NCBI RefSeq assembly: GCF_008932435.1
Contig: NZ_WBWE01000004.1
Location: 248,001-312,000 of the forward strand
Length of the DNA: 64,000 nucleotides
Direction of reading: 5' to 3'
Source: Brucella pseudintermedia
GTDB lineage: Bacteria > Pseudomonadota > Alphaproteobacteria > Rhizobiales > Rhizobiaceae
Made by a program: the position numbers and the translations under genes. This document shows, piece by piece, positions 1 through 9,222 of the stretch (position 1 is the first letter of the stretch; every line of letters begins with the position of its first letter). The notes beneath the pieces were generated by a model, which had not been told where the DNA came from, did no database searches, and worked only from the letters and a program-made list of their open reading frames with translations.

Positions 1-121
1 GCGGTCGGATTCGGGCCTAAAGGCCGTGACAGATGTGGTTGGCTACGCTAGATGGAGCGCTGGCAATCCATCAAACGGCCCTGGCGGTCTCGCCCTACAG
101 ACGAATTCTCAAGAGGAAACC

Positions 122-970
122 ATGAAGCAGCTTGAACGCCTCGACGATCTGACCGACCAGTACGATGTGCTGTTCTGCGATGTATGGGGCGTCGTGCACA
201 ACGGTGTGGCCGCTTATCCGGCTGCAATCGAGGCGCTGAAGCGCGCGCGCGCCAAGGGCGTCACGGTCGTTCTTGTAACCAATTCTCCCAGACCGCATCC
301 CGATGTTGAAAAGCAGATGCTCGGTCTAGGCGTGCCTGCGGATACATATGATCGTGTTGTGACGTCGGGCGATGTAACCCGTGATCTGATCGCGGAAGGC
401 CCTCGCAAGGTGTTTCATATCGGTTGCGAGCGCGAGCTGACCATCTATGACGGTCTCGACGTTGAGTTGGTCGAAGAATTTGACGCTTCGGGTGTCGTCT
501 GTACCGGGCTTTATGATGACGAAAGCGAAACGCCGGACGATTACAAGGAATTGCTGGTCCGGTTGCGTTCGCGCAATTTGCCGTTCATTTGTGCCAACCC
601 GGATATAATGGTTGAGCGCGGCTCCCGGCTGATCTGGTGCGCTGGCGCTCTTGCGCGGGAATATGGGCAGCTTGGCGGACGCACACTCATAGCTGGAAAG
701 CCCCATCGTCCGATTTATGAAGCAGCGCTGCGGTTTGCGGAAGAAATTCGCGGGACGAAAGTCGAGAAAACGCGAATTCTTGGTATCGGAGACGGTGTTC
801 TAACCGATGTCAAAGGGGCCGCCGATTTCGGGCTGGATGTGCTTTACATCTCCGGCGGAGTTCACGCGGCGGACTATACGACCGATGGCACTGTTGACAT
901 TGATCGAATGGAGGCGTTTCTCCAGAAGCATGGCAATCGCCCGGTTGCTGCGCTGAATGCTCTTGTTTGA
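122..970 (+). CDS. HAD superfamily class IIA hydrolase (TIGR01459-like)
   Basis: This predicted 282-residue cytoplasmic phosphatase belongs to the NagD-like class IIA HAD family. Motif I appears as CDVWGVVHNG, with the expected nucleophile at about Asp20. The VTNSPRP segment provides motif II, and GDGVLTDVKGA near residue 228 provides the Mg-binding acidic loop. The open frame extends upstream to base 26, but the ATG at 122 is preceded by AGAGGAAAC, a good ribosome site, and begins where family similarity begins. The substrate cannot be told from sequence. The gene sits just upstream of ribF in the same direction, so a role in flavin or nucleotide phosphate metabolism is possible, but this is only an inference from proximity. 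Confidence 0.85.
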   Translation: MKQLERLDDLTDQYDVLFCDVWGVVHNGVAAYPAAIEALKRARAKGVTVVLVTNSPRPHPDVEKQMLGLGVPADTYDRVVTSGDVTRDLIAEGPRKVFHIGCERELTIYDGLDVELVEEFDASGVVCTGLYDDESETPDDYKELLVRLRSRNLPFICANPDIMVERGSRLIWCAGALAREYGQLGGRTLIAGKPHRPIYEAALRFAEEIRGTKVEKTRILGIGDGVLTDVKGAADFGLDVLYISGGVHAADYTTDGTVDIDRMEAFLQKHGNRPVAALNALV

Positions 971-1011
971 ATGAGGGCAACCTCTCACGACCAGTCAAAG
1001 ACCAGATCAAA

Positions 1012-2001
1012 ATGACCAAATCCAGCTTTCAGCGCCTTTCTGGAACGGATTCCCTGCCGGGACACCTGCACAATTGTGTGGTGGCGATCGGCAATTTCGA
1101 TGGCGTTCATCGCGGTCATCAGGCCGTTCTCGAACGCGCGCTGGAGATCGCCAAAAAACGTGGGCTTCCGGCAGTGGTTTTAACTTTCGAGCCGCACCCG
1201 CGCAGTTTTTTCAAGCCCGATGCGCCGATAGATCGTTTGACCGCAGCGCCCAAGAAAGCTGAAATTCTGCGTTTGATGGGGTTCGATGCTGTCGTCGAAC
1301 AGCCCTTCACTATTGAGTTTTCGTCCCGCTCGGCGGAAGATTTCGTCGAGCATATTCTGGTTGAAAGATTGCACGCGAGCTGTGTCGTCACTGGGTATGA
1401 CTTTCATTTCGGCAAAGGACGGCGCGGGACACCGCAATTCCTTCAGAAAGCGGGAGAAACTGCCGGATTTACGGTGATGCTTGTCGATGCCTTTACAGAT
1501 GAAGGCGATAATCTCGTCTCGTCGACCCGTATAAGAAATCTGCTTTGCGAAGGCGATGTCGCTCAAGCGGCGGGACTTCTCGGTTATCGTTATATGGTGT
1601 GCGGTGAAGTCATTCACGGCAAGAAGCTCGGGCGAACACTTGGGTTTCCCACTGCCAATATGCAAATTGATGCACAAGCAGGGCTGAAGCATGGCATTTA
1701 CGCCGTCAGGTTCCGGCGCGCTGGTGGCGACATTTACGACGGTGTTGCGAGTTTCGGCCGGCGTCCAACCGTTGACAGTGACGGTGCTCCTCTGCTTGAA
1801 ACTTTTCTTTTCGATTTTTCAGGCGACCTCTATGGCGAAACCGCTTGTGTATCGTTCTTCGGGTTCCTGCGCGGCGAGATAAAGTTCGATGGCCTTGACC
1901 CGCTTATCGAGCAGATGAAGCGTGATGATGCCGAGGCGCGAGCGCTGCTTGCAAGTGCCAGGCCGGTTTCTGAACTGGATCGCTTGCTTTCGTTCGCATG
2001 A
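1012..2001 (+). CDS. ribF: Bifunctional riboflavin kinase / FAD synthetase
   Basis: The 329-residue enzyme converts riboflavin to FMN and then to FAD in the cytoplasm. The N-terminal FAD synthetase (nucleotidyltransferase) domain shows GNFDGVHRGHQ, the HxGH-type motif. The C-terminal riboflavin kinase domain shows GRTLGFPTANM near residue 205, the usual flavin/ATP-binding segment. Length fits the family. A TTG at 967 would overlap the preceding stop, but the ATG at 1012 starts closer to the conserved domain. Neither start has a strong ribosome site, so the start is somewhat uncertain. The gene follows the HAD hydrolase closely and may be co-transcribed with it. Confidence 0.92.
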   Translation: MTKSSFQRLSGTDSLPGHLHNCVVAIGNFDGVHRGHQAVLERALEIAKKRGLPAVVLTFEPHPRSFFKPDAPIDRLTAAPKKAEILRLMGFDAVVEQPFTIEFSSRSAEDFVEHILVERLHASCVVTGYDFHFGKGRRGTPQFLQKAGETAGFTVMLVDAFTDEGDNLVSSTRIRNLLCEGDVAQAAGLLGYRYMVCGEVIHGKKLGRTLGFPTANMQIDAQAGLKHGIYAVRFRRAGGDIYDGVASFGRRPTVDSDGAPLLETFLFDFSGDLYGETACVSFFGFLRGEIKFDGLDPLIEQMKRDDAEARALLASARPVSELDRLLSFA

Positions 2002-2114
2002 GGCGAATTCGTGGTTGCTTTTTCCACTTAAAATTTAAATCAAATTTTACTTATTCTCGACCAAAAGAGAAAAATGCCTCAAAACTAGCTGGGGTACTTT
2101 TGTTGGAGTTTAAT

Positions 2115-2960
2115 GTGGCACGTATTGTTCCTCTGGCGCTTGTTGCAGGTGCCGCATTTCTAATGAGCAGCCCGTTTGCTTTTTCCGCAGACGTTCAGCA
2201 GACGGATATTTATGCTGCGGAAACTGCGCAGCCGGCCCGCAAGCATTTTTGGTCAGGTGACTGGTATCTCAAGGTCGGTGCGGCTGGTCTCGTTGCTCCA
2301 AAATTCGAGGGTTCAAACAAGTACCGTTTTTCCGCCCAGCCGTTGATCTCGCTGGGTCGGCAGGGAGAGGCCACTCGCTTCTCGTCGCGAAATGACAACA
2401 TATCTTTCGCCTTGATTGACAATGATCGCTTCCGCGTGGGGCTTGCTGGCAAGCTTCTCTTCGAACGTAATGACGATATTCATGGCCTGAAGGACACAAA
2501 GTTCGGCGGTGAGGCGGGCGCGTTTGTCGACGTTTATCCAACCGATTGGCTGCGTGTGCGCGGCGAAGTGCGCCATGGTATCCGTGCGCATAAGGGTGTC
2601 GTAGCGGACATTGCTGCCGATGCGTTCTATGACATTACGCCAACAATTCGCGTGTCAGGCGGTCCGCGTGCGACTTTCGCGTCGAAGGATTATTTCAAGA
2701 CCTATTTTGGCGTCGATGCCGAGGAAGCGGCGGCGTCGGGGCTTTCAGAATACAATCCGGGTGGCGGCTTCAAGTCCGCCGGGGTTGGCGGCGCGATCAC
2801 CTGGAAGGCAACCGACAAGATCGATACCAGCCTGTTCGGTGAGTATAGCCGTCTGCAAGGGGCGGCGAAGGATTCAAGCATCGTCAGGGAACGCGGCTCC
2901 CGTGATCAGTTCATGGTCGGCGTGTCGGCGACCTATCGCTTCGATTTCTCGCTGGATTGA
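2115..2960 (+). CDS. MipA/OmpV family outer membrane protein
   Basis: This is a 281-residue predicted outer-membrane beta-barrel protein. Starting from the GTG at 2115 the product opens with a signal peptide (VARIVPLALVAGAAFLMSS followed by PFAFSA). The GTG has a GGAG ribosome site 6 bases upstream, whereas the longer frame from 1998 would bury the signal peptide behind a charged extension. The mature part has alternating aromatic strands and ends in YRFDFSLD, like an outer-membrane barrel C-terminus. The MipA/OmpV family includes MltA-interacting scaffolding proteins, but a specific function here is not established. A hairpin follows the gene. Confidence 0.8.
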   Translation: MARIVPLALVAGAAFLMSSPFAFSADVQQTDIYAAETAQPARKHFWSGDWYLKVGAAGLVAPKFEGSNKYRFSAQPLISLGRQGEATRFSSRNDNISFALIDNDRFRVGLAGKLLFERNDDIHGLKDTKFGGEAGAFVDVYPTDWLRVRGEVRHGIRAHKGVVADIAADAFYDITPTIRVSGGPRATFASKDYFKTYFGVDAEEAAASGLSEYNPGGGFKSAGVGGAITWKATDKIDTSLFGEYSRLQGAAKDSSIVRERGSRDQFMVGVSATYRFDFSLD

Positions 2961-3265
2961 TGTGAGCCGCATTAATGTAAACATTTTCAGGGGCAGGGAT
3001 GCAGTTTTATTGCGTCTTTGCCCCTTCGCCTCTTTATTCCTGTGAAGCTCATTGCTAAAAGCGTGCCCATGATGACGAATTTTCGGCTTATCATGACGGC
3101 CATACGAATTATTGGCCCGGCCTCCCGCTTTGCCTGAACGGCTGTTTTGCCAGGCAATTTGTGGTGCGGAGGTCCGGGAGCGACCGGCTGTGCTCTGCAG
3201 TCCCCTGTTTTCTTTGATCCACATGCCCGCCACTTCTGGCCGGGGCTTCACAGGCGAATACCCTC
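2961..3265. other. Intergenic region before ileS (no gene seen)
   Basis: This 305-base gap holds the terminator-like hairpin of the mipA-type gene near its left end. The rest contains no open frame with a ribosome site and no recognisable tRNA or riboswitch. The right part presumably carries the ileS promoter and leader. A small self-complementary segment around GCCAGGCAA is visible at about 3150, but I cannot assign it. Confidence 0.6.
2989..3025 (+). terminator. Terminator-like hairpin after the MipA-type gene
   Basis: AGGGGCA at 2989-2995 pairs with TGCCCCT at 3019-3025 across a 23-base loop. There is no strong T-run, so efficiency is uncertain. Confidence 0.45.
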
Positions 3266-6178
3266 ATGACTGAGACGACCAAAATCGATTACTCCAAAAC
3301 CCTTTATCTCCCGCAGACCGAATTTCCGATGCGCGCCGGGCTTCCGCAGCGCGAGCCGCTTTTCGTCGAGCGTTGGGAGGGCATGAACCTCTATAAGAAG
3401 TTGCGTGAGCAGGCGAAGGATCGTCCGCTTTATGTGCTTCACGATGGTCCGCCCTACGCCAACGGCAACATCCACATCGGTCATGCGCTGAACAAAATCC
3501 TCAAGGACGTCATCACGCGTTCGTTCCAGATGCGCGGATACAACTCCAACTACGTTCCGGGCTGGGATTGCCACGGTCTGCCGATCGAATGGAAGATCGA
3601 GGAGAAATATCGCGCCGAAGGCAAGAACAAGGATGAGGTGCCGATCAACGAATTTCGCAGGGAATGTCGTGAATTTGCTGCCAGCTGGATCAAGGTCCAG
3701 ACGGAAGAATTCAAACGCCTCGCCATCCTGGGCGACTTTGAAAACCCATACACGACGATGAATTTTCATGCCGAGGCGCGCATTGCCGGCGAATTGCTGA
3801 AGTTTGCCGCTTCCGGCCAGCTTTATCGCGGTTCCAAGCCGGTGATGTGGTCGGTGGTGGAGCGCACTGCACTTGCCGAAGCTGAAGTCGAATATCACGA
3901 CGTCGAATCGGACATGATCTGGGTCAAATTCCCGGTTGCCGGGCAGAACGATCTCGCCGGTAGCGCCGTGGTGATCTGGACGACCACTCCATGGACCATT
4001 CCCGGCAATCGGGCTGTGTCCTATTCCTCGCGGATTGAATATGGCCTTTACGAAGTGACCGAAGCCGAGAACGACTTTGGACCGCGTCCGGGTGAAAAGC
4101 TCATCTTCGCTGACAAGCCCGCCGAAGAAAGCTTTGCGAAGGCTAAGCTTCAGTTCAAGCGTTTGCGTGGTATAGCGGCTGACGAATTGGGAAAAATCGT
4201 ACTCGATCATCCGCTTAAGGGTTTTGGCGGCGGTTATGAGTTCGTTGTGCCCATGCTTGACGGCGATCACGTCACTGACGATGCGGGCACGGGCTTTGTG
4301 CATACCGCGCCGAGCCACGGTCGCGAAGACTTTGAAGCCTGGATGAACAATGTCCGCGAACTGGAAGCGCGGGGTATCGATCCAAGCATCCCGTTCCCTG
4401 TTGACGATGCCGGCTTCTATACCAAGGACGCGCCGGGCTTCGGTCCGGATCGCGAAGGCGGTCCTGCACGGGTTATCGACGATAACGGCAAGAAGGGCGA
4501 CGCCAATAAGTCGGTGATGGATCAATTGATCGCCCGCGATAAACTTTTCGCCCGCGGTCGTCTGAAGCACTCCTATCCGCATTCGTGGCGCTCAAAGAAA
4601 CAGGTCATCTTCCGTAACACGCCGCAATGGTTCGTCTATATGGATAAGAACCTTGGTGACGGCACCACGCTGCGCTCGCGTGCGCTGAAGGCCATCGACG
4701 ACACGCGTTTCGTTCCGGCTGCCGGTCAGACGCGCCTGCGCTCTATGATCGAAGGCCGCCCGGACTGGGTGCTTTCGCGTCAGCGCGCATGGGGCGTGCC
4801 GATCTGCGTTTTCGTGGACGAAGAAGGCAACATCCTTCAGGACGACGCGGTGAACAAGCGCGTGCTTGATGCTTTTGAGGCGGAAGGCGCCGATGCATGG
4901 TTTGCCGAAGGTGCGCGCGAGCGCTTCCTCGGCAACCGCGCCAATGAACCATGGGTGCAGGTGCGTGACATTCTAGACGTATGGTTCGATTCTGGTTCGA
5001 CTCATACCTTCACCCTGGAAGATCGCCCGGACATGAAGTGGCCGGCAGACGTCTATCTCGAAGGTTCGGACCAGCATCGCGGCTGGTTCCACTCGTCGCT
5101 TTTGGAAAGCTGCGGCACGCGCGGTCGCGCGCCGTATAACGCCGTCGTGACCCACGGTTTCACCATGGACGAGCACGGCAAGAAAATGTCGAAGTCGCTC
5201 GGCAATACGGTGACCCCGCAGGATGTCATCAAGGAATCCGGCGCAGATATTCTGCGTCTGTGGGTCATGACGACCGATTATTGGGAAGATCAGCGGCTCG
5301 GCAAGAGCATCATCCAGACCAATATCGACGCCTATCGCAAGCTGCGCAACACCATCCGCTGGATGCTGGGCACACTGGCGCATGACGAAGGCGAAAACGT
5401 CGCTTATGCCGATCTGCCGGAACTGGAGCGCTTGATGCTGCATCGTCTGACCGAGCTGGATGAAGTCGTCCGTTCCGGTTATGATGCATTCGACTTCAAG
5501 CGCATTGCGCGTGCGCTGATCGATTTCATGAATGTCGAACTTTCGGCCTTCTATTTCGATATTCGCAAGGACGCGCTTTATTGCGATGCACCCTCGAGTG
5601 TTCGCCGCAAGGCCGCGCTTCAGACCGTGCGCGAAATCTTCGACCGCCTGACGACATGGCTTGCGCCGATGCTGCCTTTCACCATGGAAGAAGCATGGCT
5701 CGACCGTTATCCGCAGTCGGTTTCGGTTCATGCCGAGCAGTTCCGTCCGACGCCAGCCGAATGGCGTGACGATGTGCTGGCTGAAAAGTGGCGCAAGGTG
5801 CGCGCGGTTCGCCGCGTTGTCACCGGCGCTCTGGAACTGGAACGCGCCGACAAGCGTATCGGGTCGTCGCTGGAGGCATCACCGGTGGTCCATATCTCCG
5901 ACAAGAGCTTGAGCGATTCACTCGAAGGTCTTGATTTTGCGGAAATCTGCATCACCAGCGGTATCGCGTTCAGCGATGCGGATGCACCGGAAGGTGCATT
6001 CACGCTTGCCGATGTGAAGGGCGTGGCAGTCGTTCCGGCTCGCGCCAAGGGCGAGAAATGCGCGCGCTCATGGCGCTATACGACGGATGTGGGATCTGAC
6101 CCGGAGTTTCCGGAAGTATCGGCCCGCGATGCGGCGGCGCTGCGCGAGTTGAAGGCTCTGGGCAAGCTCGACGCGTGA
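3266..6178 (+). CDS. ileS: Isoleucyl-tRNA synthetase
   Basis: This 970-residue class I aminoacyl-tRNA synthetase charges tRNA-Ile in the cytoplasm. The HIGH signature is seen as [11 protein letters not shown] near residue 70, following PPYAN. The KMSKS loop (KKMSKSLGN) lies near residue 640. The editing (CP1) domain is marked by [11 protein letters not shown] around residue 240. The C-terminal anticodon-binding helical region is present, so the gene is full length. An ATG at 3266 begins the conserved N-terminus. A hairpin follows at 6185-6214, and the next gene in the same direction encodes a lipoprotein. Confidence 0.97.
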   Translation: MTETTKIDYSKTLYLPQTEFPMRAGLPQREPLFVERWEGMNLYKKLREQAKDRPLYVLHDGPPYANGNIHIGHALNKILKDVITRSFQMRGYNSNYVPGWDCHGLPIEWKIEEKYRAEGKNKDEVPINEFRRECREFAASWIKVQTEEFKRLAILGDFENPYTTMNFHAEARIAGELLKFAASGQLYRGSKPVMWSVVERTALAEAEVEYHDVESDMIWVKFPVAGQNDLAGSAVVIWTTTPWTIPGNRAVSYSSRIEYGLYEVTEAENDFGPRPGEKLIFADKPAEESFAKAKLQFKRLRGIAADELGKIVLDHPLKGFGGGYEFVVPMLDGDHVTDDAGTGFVHTAPSHGREDFEAWMNNVRELEARGIDPSIPFPVDDAGFYTKDAPGFGPDREGGPARVIDDNGKKGDANKSVMDQLIARDKLFARGRLKHSYPHSWRSKKQVIFRNTPQWFVYMDKNLGDGTTLRSRALKAIDDTRFVPAAGQTRLRSMIEGRPDWVLSRQRAWGVPICVFVDEEGNILQDDAVNKRVLDAFEAEGADAWFAEGARERFLGNRANEPWVQVRDILDVWFDSGSTHTFTLEDRPDMKWPADVYLEGSDQHRGWFHSSLLESCGTRGRAPYNAVVTHGFTMDEHGKKMSKSLGNTVTPQDVIKESGADILRLWVMTTDYWEDQRLGKSIIQTNIDAYRKLRNTIRWMLGTLAHDEGENVAYADLPELERLMLHRLTELDEVVRSGYDAFDFKRIARALIDFMNVELSAFYFDIRKDALYCDAPSSVRRKAALQTVREIFDRLTTWLAPMLPFTMEEAWLDRYPQSVSVHAEQFRPTPAEWRDDVLAEKWRKVRAVRRVVTGALELERADKRIGSSLEASPVVHISDKSLSDSLEGLDFAEICITSGIAFSDADAPEGAFTLADVKGVAVVPARAKGEKCARSWRYTTDVGSDPEFPEVSARDAAALRELKALGKLDA

Positions 6179-6184
6179 AGAATA

Positions 6185-6214
6185 AATCCCCGGTATGAGC
6201 CAATGCCGGGGATT
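6185..6214 (+). terminator. Hairpin after ileS
   Basis: AATCCCCGG at 6185-6193 pairs perfectly with CCGGGGATT at 6206-6214 (loop of 12), directly after the ileS stop. A T-run is lacking, so it may act as a weak or Rho-assisted terminator or as an mRNA 3' end stabiliser. Confidence 0.55.
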
Positions 6215-6418
6215 GACTGAATGCTGTGGGTTTTAAATCCGGTTCGGGACATGATGAAATAGCCGTCAACTCCGGATTGCGACATGGGATGCTCTCATGT
6301 AAAAGGCTGTCCACGGATAAATTCACGATCTGCCTTGGAGTTGCCGGTTTTTTGAGGCAAGGCACACTGTGCAAGCCTCGCAATATAAGAATCGGCTGGC
6401 GTAAAAGAAGTGGCGCTA

Positions 6419-7093
6419 ATGAAGATTGACGGACGAGTTCTGATACTGATGACGGCTACGGCGGGTCTTTCGCTGTCGGGCTGCGTGTCTTCGCCAACCT
6501 ATGGAACCGACAAGACGGCGGGAGCGCAGCTTCTCGACGATATGTCGAATATGGCGAGCTTCGGACAGGGTAAGAACAAGAAAGAGCGCATCGACTACAA
6601 ACCGCGTCCCGATCTGGTCCGTCCGGCTCCGGGTGAAAAGGGCCAATTGCCCGCTCCGCAGCAAAGTGTTGCCAGCGCCAATGATCCGAACTGGCCGGAA
6701 TCGCCGGAACAGCGCCGCAAGCGTTTGCGCGACGAGATTACCGCCAACCGCGACGATCCGAATTTCGTATCTCCGGTCGTTCAGGACGTGCCGGTGGCCT
6801 CCAATATTCAGGCCGCGTTGCCGCGCGGCAATAGCCGCCGCGAAGACTATGAGTCCCGTACACCCACATTCGATCCGGCCAAGGTTGCAGCCTATAAGGC
6901 CGCTCGCCAGCAGCAGGTTCAGGGTTCTTCCACGACGCGCCGCTATCTGAGCGAGCCGCCGCTTGCATACCGCCAGCCCGCATCTACCGCTGCAGTTGGC
7001 GAATTGGGCACGGATGAGGCGCAGAAGGAACGTGAGCGCAAGAAGGCCGCCGGGAAGTCCAAGGGTTGGCGTGATTATCTGCCCTGGAATTAG
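6419..7093 (+). CDS. Lipoprotein of unknown function (possible BamF/DUF3035-like)
   Basis: This 224-residue protein begins with a lipoprotein signal peptide ending in the lipobox LSGC, acylated at about Cys23. The mature part is hydrophilic and proline/arginine-rich with no recognisable enzymatic domain, as in small outer-membrane-associated lipoproteins. The ATG at 6419 is chosen over the in-frame GTG at 6410 because AAAGAAG upstream can serve as the ribosome site and the signal peptide starts cleanly. Its position after ileS and the DP-NWPESPEQRRKRL stretch recall alphaproteobacterial DUF3035/BamF-type lipoproteins, but I rank that as a guess. Part of this gene is repeated as a decayed copy about 1.5 kb downstream. 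Confidence 0.7.
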   Translation: MKIDGRVLILMTATAGLSLSGCVSSPTYGTDKTAGAQLLDDMSNMASFGQGKNKKERIDYKPRPDLVRPAPGEKGQLPAPQQSVASANDPNWPESPEQRRKRLRDEITANRDDPNFVSPVVQDVPVASNIQAALPRGNSRREDYESRTPTFDPAKVAAYKAARQQQVQGSSTTRRYLSEPPLAYRQPASTAAVGELGTDEAQKERERKKAAGKSKGWRDYLPWN

Positions 7094-7129
7094 GGAATAT
7101 CGGCAAAAATCCGAAGCATCTACGCTGGA

Positions 7130-7152
7130 AAATCAGTCCATTGGACTGATTT
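7130..7152. repeat. Perfect 11-bp palindrome after the lipoprotein gene
   Basis: AAATCAGTCCA at 7130-7140 is followed by one base and its exact reverse complement TGGACTGATTT at 7142-7152. It lies 37 bases after the lipoprotein stop. It could be a compact terminator, a dispersed palindromic element or a dyad operator. The spacer is too short for a normal RNA loop unless the inner pairs open. Confidence 0.6.
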
Positions 7153-7379
7153 CTGGTGTTGATTCGCGCTGAGCACGATACGTTTTTCAAAACAATATTC
7201 AAAACGATTTCTAGACCTCAATATTTTCTGGGGCGGATATAGTATATTTTTATCTTTCAAGCATATTAATGTCATAATATGATTAATATTGCAAAATTTT
7301 TGTTTTTGATGTATAGGTTTGGAATACTAATAAGTTTGTTATTAAATTGTTAAATTAGTTATATATAAAGGAGTATTCA

Positions 7380-7949
7380 ATGTCTTTGGATTCTGAAAAC
7401 AGAATTTGGGATAACCGAAGTGGTTATGGCATTGTTAGCAGAAATTTTCATTGGATAATGGCTTTTTTGTTTGCCTTTGAATTCGGCATTTCATTTATTC
7501 ATCTCTTGTTCAAGGGCTCTGCAATTGATGACCTTCTCTGGACGAAGCATATGCAGCTAGGGGTAATTCTTTTGTTGCTGGTTATGTTTCGCGCGCTGTG
7601 GGGTGCGTTGAATATCGTCGGGCGTCCGTACGAGGTGAGTATGGCGGGCAGGCTGGCGGTGCTCGGCCATCTGGCTATTTATGCGTTGATGTTTGTTGTT
7701 CCCGCCTTGGCGCTCCTGCGCAGTTATGGACGTGGGCGTGGCTTTTCGTTTCTAGGCATCGAACTATTCCAGCAGACCGGTATTGTGAATGAGACGCTGA
7801 CTGCGCCGGGCGATGCTCTGCATAGCTTGTTGGGCTGGGTATTGCTGGTTACGGTAGCAGGCCACGCATCGATAGCATTGATCCACCATTTTGTTCTGCG
7901 TGACGATACGTTGCGCTATATGGCCGGGCGAAAAAAGACCGGCGTCTGA
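7380..7949 (+). CDS. Cytochrome b561-type membrane cytochrome, copy A
   Basis: This 189-residue integral membrane protein belongs to the bacterial cytochrome b561 (CybB-like) family and is expected to carry b-type haem and pass electrons from quinol or a dehydrogenase. About four hydrophobic segments are visible. Candidate haem-ligand histidines lie in NFHWIMAF (segment 1), TKHMQLG, LGHLAIYA and AGHASIALIHH near the end. The ATG at 7380 has the ribosome site AAGGAG. The 280 bases upstream and the first codons are strikingly AT-rich compared with neighbours, and no FNR-type box is seen there. A diverged paralogue lies 700 bases downstream. Confidence 0.85.
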   Translation: MSLDSENRIWDNRSGYGIVSRNFHWIMAFLFAFEFGISFIHLLFKGSAIDDLLWTKHMQLGVILLLLVMFRALWGALNIVGRPYEVSMAGRLAVLGHLAIYALMFVVPALALLRSYGRGRGFSFLGIELFQQTGIVNETLTAPGDALHSLLGWVLLVTVAGHASIALIHHFVLRDDTLRYMAGRKKTGV

Positions 7950-7984
7950 ATCCGATAAGCAGCTTACGGAGCTGGTTTATAGTA

Positions 7985-8026
7985 GATCGCATCCCTGACG
8001 CCATTTCGCAGTTCAGGGATGCGATC
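7985..8026. terminator. 14-bp perfect inverted repeat after cytochrome b561 copy A
   Basis: GATCGCATCCCTGA at 7985-7998 and TCAGGGATGCGATC at 8013-8026 form a strong hairpin with a 14-base loop. There is no T-run on either side. It ends at the stop codon of the minus-strand fragment described next, so it would suit a shared terminator between converging genes. Confidence 0.6.
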
Positions 8027-8171
8027 AGGTCAGGTCGAGTCCCACTCGAATCGCGCTTGTTTTATGGAATTCTTTCATAAGATTTCTGATCGCTTCTTCC
8101 AAAAATTCCGTGTAGGGCTCCAGCGTCACATAGAAATGGCAATCGGGAAGTTGCTCAAATTGAGCAGCCAG
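8025..8171 (-). pseudogene. Minus-strand C-terminal coding remnant, possibly of a tadA duplicate
   Basis: Read on the minus strand, 48 sense codons run from just after a TAA at 8172-8174 to a TGA at 8025-8027, with no start codon. The peptide contains LPDCHFYVTLEPYTEF. The CxxYVTLEP part and the preceding Q-x-E-x-L spacing match the TadA zinc-site region (CDLYVTLEP) encoded at about 9420-9470. The rest is much less similar, and a region including the PCxxC cysteines would have been lost. The fragment abuts the decayed lipoprotein copy exactly at about 8171. It could instead be the tail of an unrelated gene; I could not identify one. Confidence 0.4.
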
Positions 8172-8449
8172 TTACGCTCCGCAGCAAAGTGTTGCCACCG
8201 CTACGATCCAAGTTGGCCGGAAACGCCGGGACCGCGCTGCAGGCGTCTGCACGCCAAAATTACCGGCAACCGCGGCGATCCAAGTTTCCTATCTCCGGTC
8301 GTTCAGGATGTGCGGCGGCGTCCATATTCAGGCCGCGTCGCTGCACGGCAATAACGTCGAAGACCACGAGGCACCCACACCGACATTCGTGAGCGCAAGA
8401 ACGCCGCCGGAGGTCCAAGGATTGGCGAGATTATTTGCCTTGCAACTAA
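8172..8449 (+). pseudogene. Decayed, internally deleted copy of the 6419-7093 lipoprotein gene
   Basis: Bases 8172 to about 8387 align with about 6650-6870 of the intact lipoprotein gene. Shared strings include CTCCGCAGCAAAGTGTTGCC, TATCTCCGGTCGTTCAGGA and ATATTCAGGCCGCG. Then about 160 bases of the parent are missing, and the copy resumes with CGTGAGCGCAAGAA, GTCCAAGG-TTGGCG and a TAA, matching the 3' end of the parent (about 7031-7093). Several small indels and substitutions break the frame, and the 5' end with the signal peptide is absent. It lies just upstream of cytochrome b561 copy B, in the same relative place as the parent gene relative to copy A. Confidence 0.85.
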
Positions 8450-8586
8450 GGTCTAACTGTTTGATCTCAGACTTTGATCAGGGAGCAGTGAGATATTTAC
8501 TGCAGCTTATTCTATTTATGGAGAGGCCGTCTGTGGTCTTTCGTAGATTATTAAATTTTTGTAATTTTTGCTCTCATGCCGCGTAA

Positions 8587-8602
8587 TTTGATTTCAATCA
8601 AA
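8587..8602 (+). promoter_or_regulatory. Perfect FNR/FixK-type box upstream of cytochrome b561 copy B
   Basis: TTTGATTTCAATCAAA matches the anaerobox consensus TTGAT-N4-ATCAA and is symmetric in six bases on each side. Its centre is about 63 bases before the ATG at 8658, which would place a transcription start around 8636 if it acts at -41.5. This predicts activation by an FNR/FixK-type oxygen-responsive regulator. Confidence 0.75.
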
Positions 8603-8657
8603 GATATATTTCCAATAGATACGCACGTTGTAAGCTCCGAGAGTAAGGTGTGATGCG

Positions 8658-9218
8658 ATGAGCAAAACGAATGTTTTTTTTGATAATCGAGATGGGTACG
8701 GTCTGATCAGCAGGGCCTTTCATTGGTCGATGGCTATATTGTTTCTGTGGCAGTTCATATCCGCCATTCTTCGTATCTTTGCCAAGAATACGATGGTTTA
8801 TGATTTTTTTTGGGCTGCGCATCACCAGCTTGGTTTCGCGCTTCTGATACTTGTGCTGATGCGGGGGGGCTGGGGATTGTTGAATATTCGCAGGCGCCCT
8901 CATAAACATAGCTTTGCTGGCAAATTGGCTCTGCTGGGGCATCTGGTTATCTACGGGCTGATGTTTGCAGTTCCGGCCGTAGCTTTGCTGCGCACATATG
9001 GAAGCGGGCGAGGCTTCTCGTTTCTTGGTGTTCAGATTTTCGAGCAAACGGGCGTGCAGAATGCGGCACTAACCGCTCCCGGTAACGCATTGCATGGCTT
9101 GCTCGGATGGGTGTTGCTTGCGGCAGTTGCCGGGCATGTGCTGATGGCACTCTTCCACCACTTCGCGCTGCGTGATGATACGCTGCGCTATATGACCGGA
9201 CGCAGAGCCCTGAGCTGA
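8658..9218 (+). CDS. Cytochrome b561-type membrane cytochrome, copy B
   Basis: The 186-residue paralogue of the cytochrome at 7380-7949 is roughly 60 percent identical by eye. It has the same four hydrophobic segments and the same candidate haem histidines (AFHWSMA, AAHHQLG, LGHLVIYG, AGHVLMALFHH). The shared ends GRGFSFLG and RDDTLRYM are nearly invariant. The ribosome site is weak (AGTAAGGTGTGATGCG). Unlike copy A it carries an FNR/FixK box upstream, so the two copies probably differ in regulation. It ends 4 bases before the converging tadA stop. Confidence 0.87.
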   Translation: MSKTNVFFDNRDGYGLISRAFHWSMAILFLWQFISAILRIFAKNTMVYDFFWAAHHQLGFALLILVLMRGGWGLLNIRRRPHKHSFAGKLALLGHLVIYGLMFAVPAVALLRTYGSGRGFSFLGVQIFEQTGVQNAALTAPGNALHGLLGWVLLAAVAGHVLMALFHHFALRDDTLRYMTGRRALS

Positions 9219-9222
9219 CAGT

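Noticed and set aside
3248..4582. 444-codon open frame on the minus strand inside ileS
   Set aside because: It is antisense to a highly conserved part of ileS, has an Arg/His-rich atypical composition and no ribosome site or recognisable family.
6185..6214. Attachment site or integrase target after ileS
   Set aside because: No integrase, tRNA gene or direct repeat is present nearby, and the structure is a simple hairpin.
8019..8354. 111-codon open frame on the plus strand in the duplicated region
   Set aside because: It runs across the breakpoint, partly in the decayed lipoprotein copy in a wrong frame, and lacks a ribosome site.
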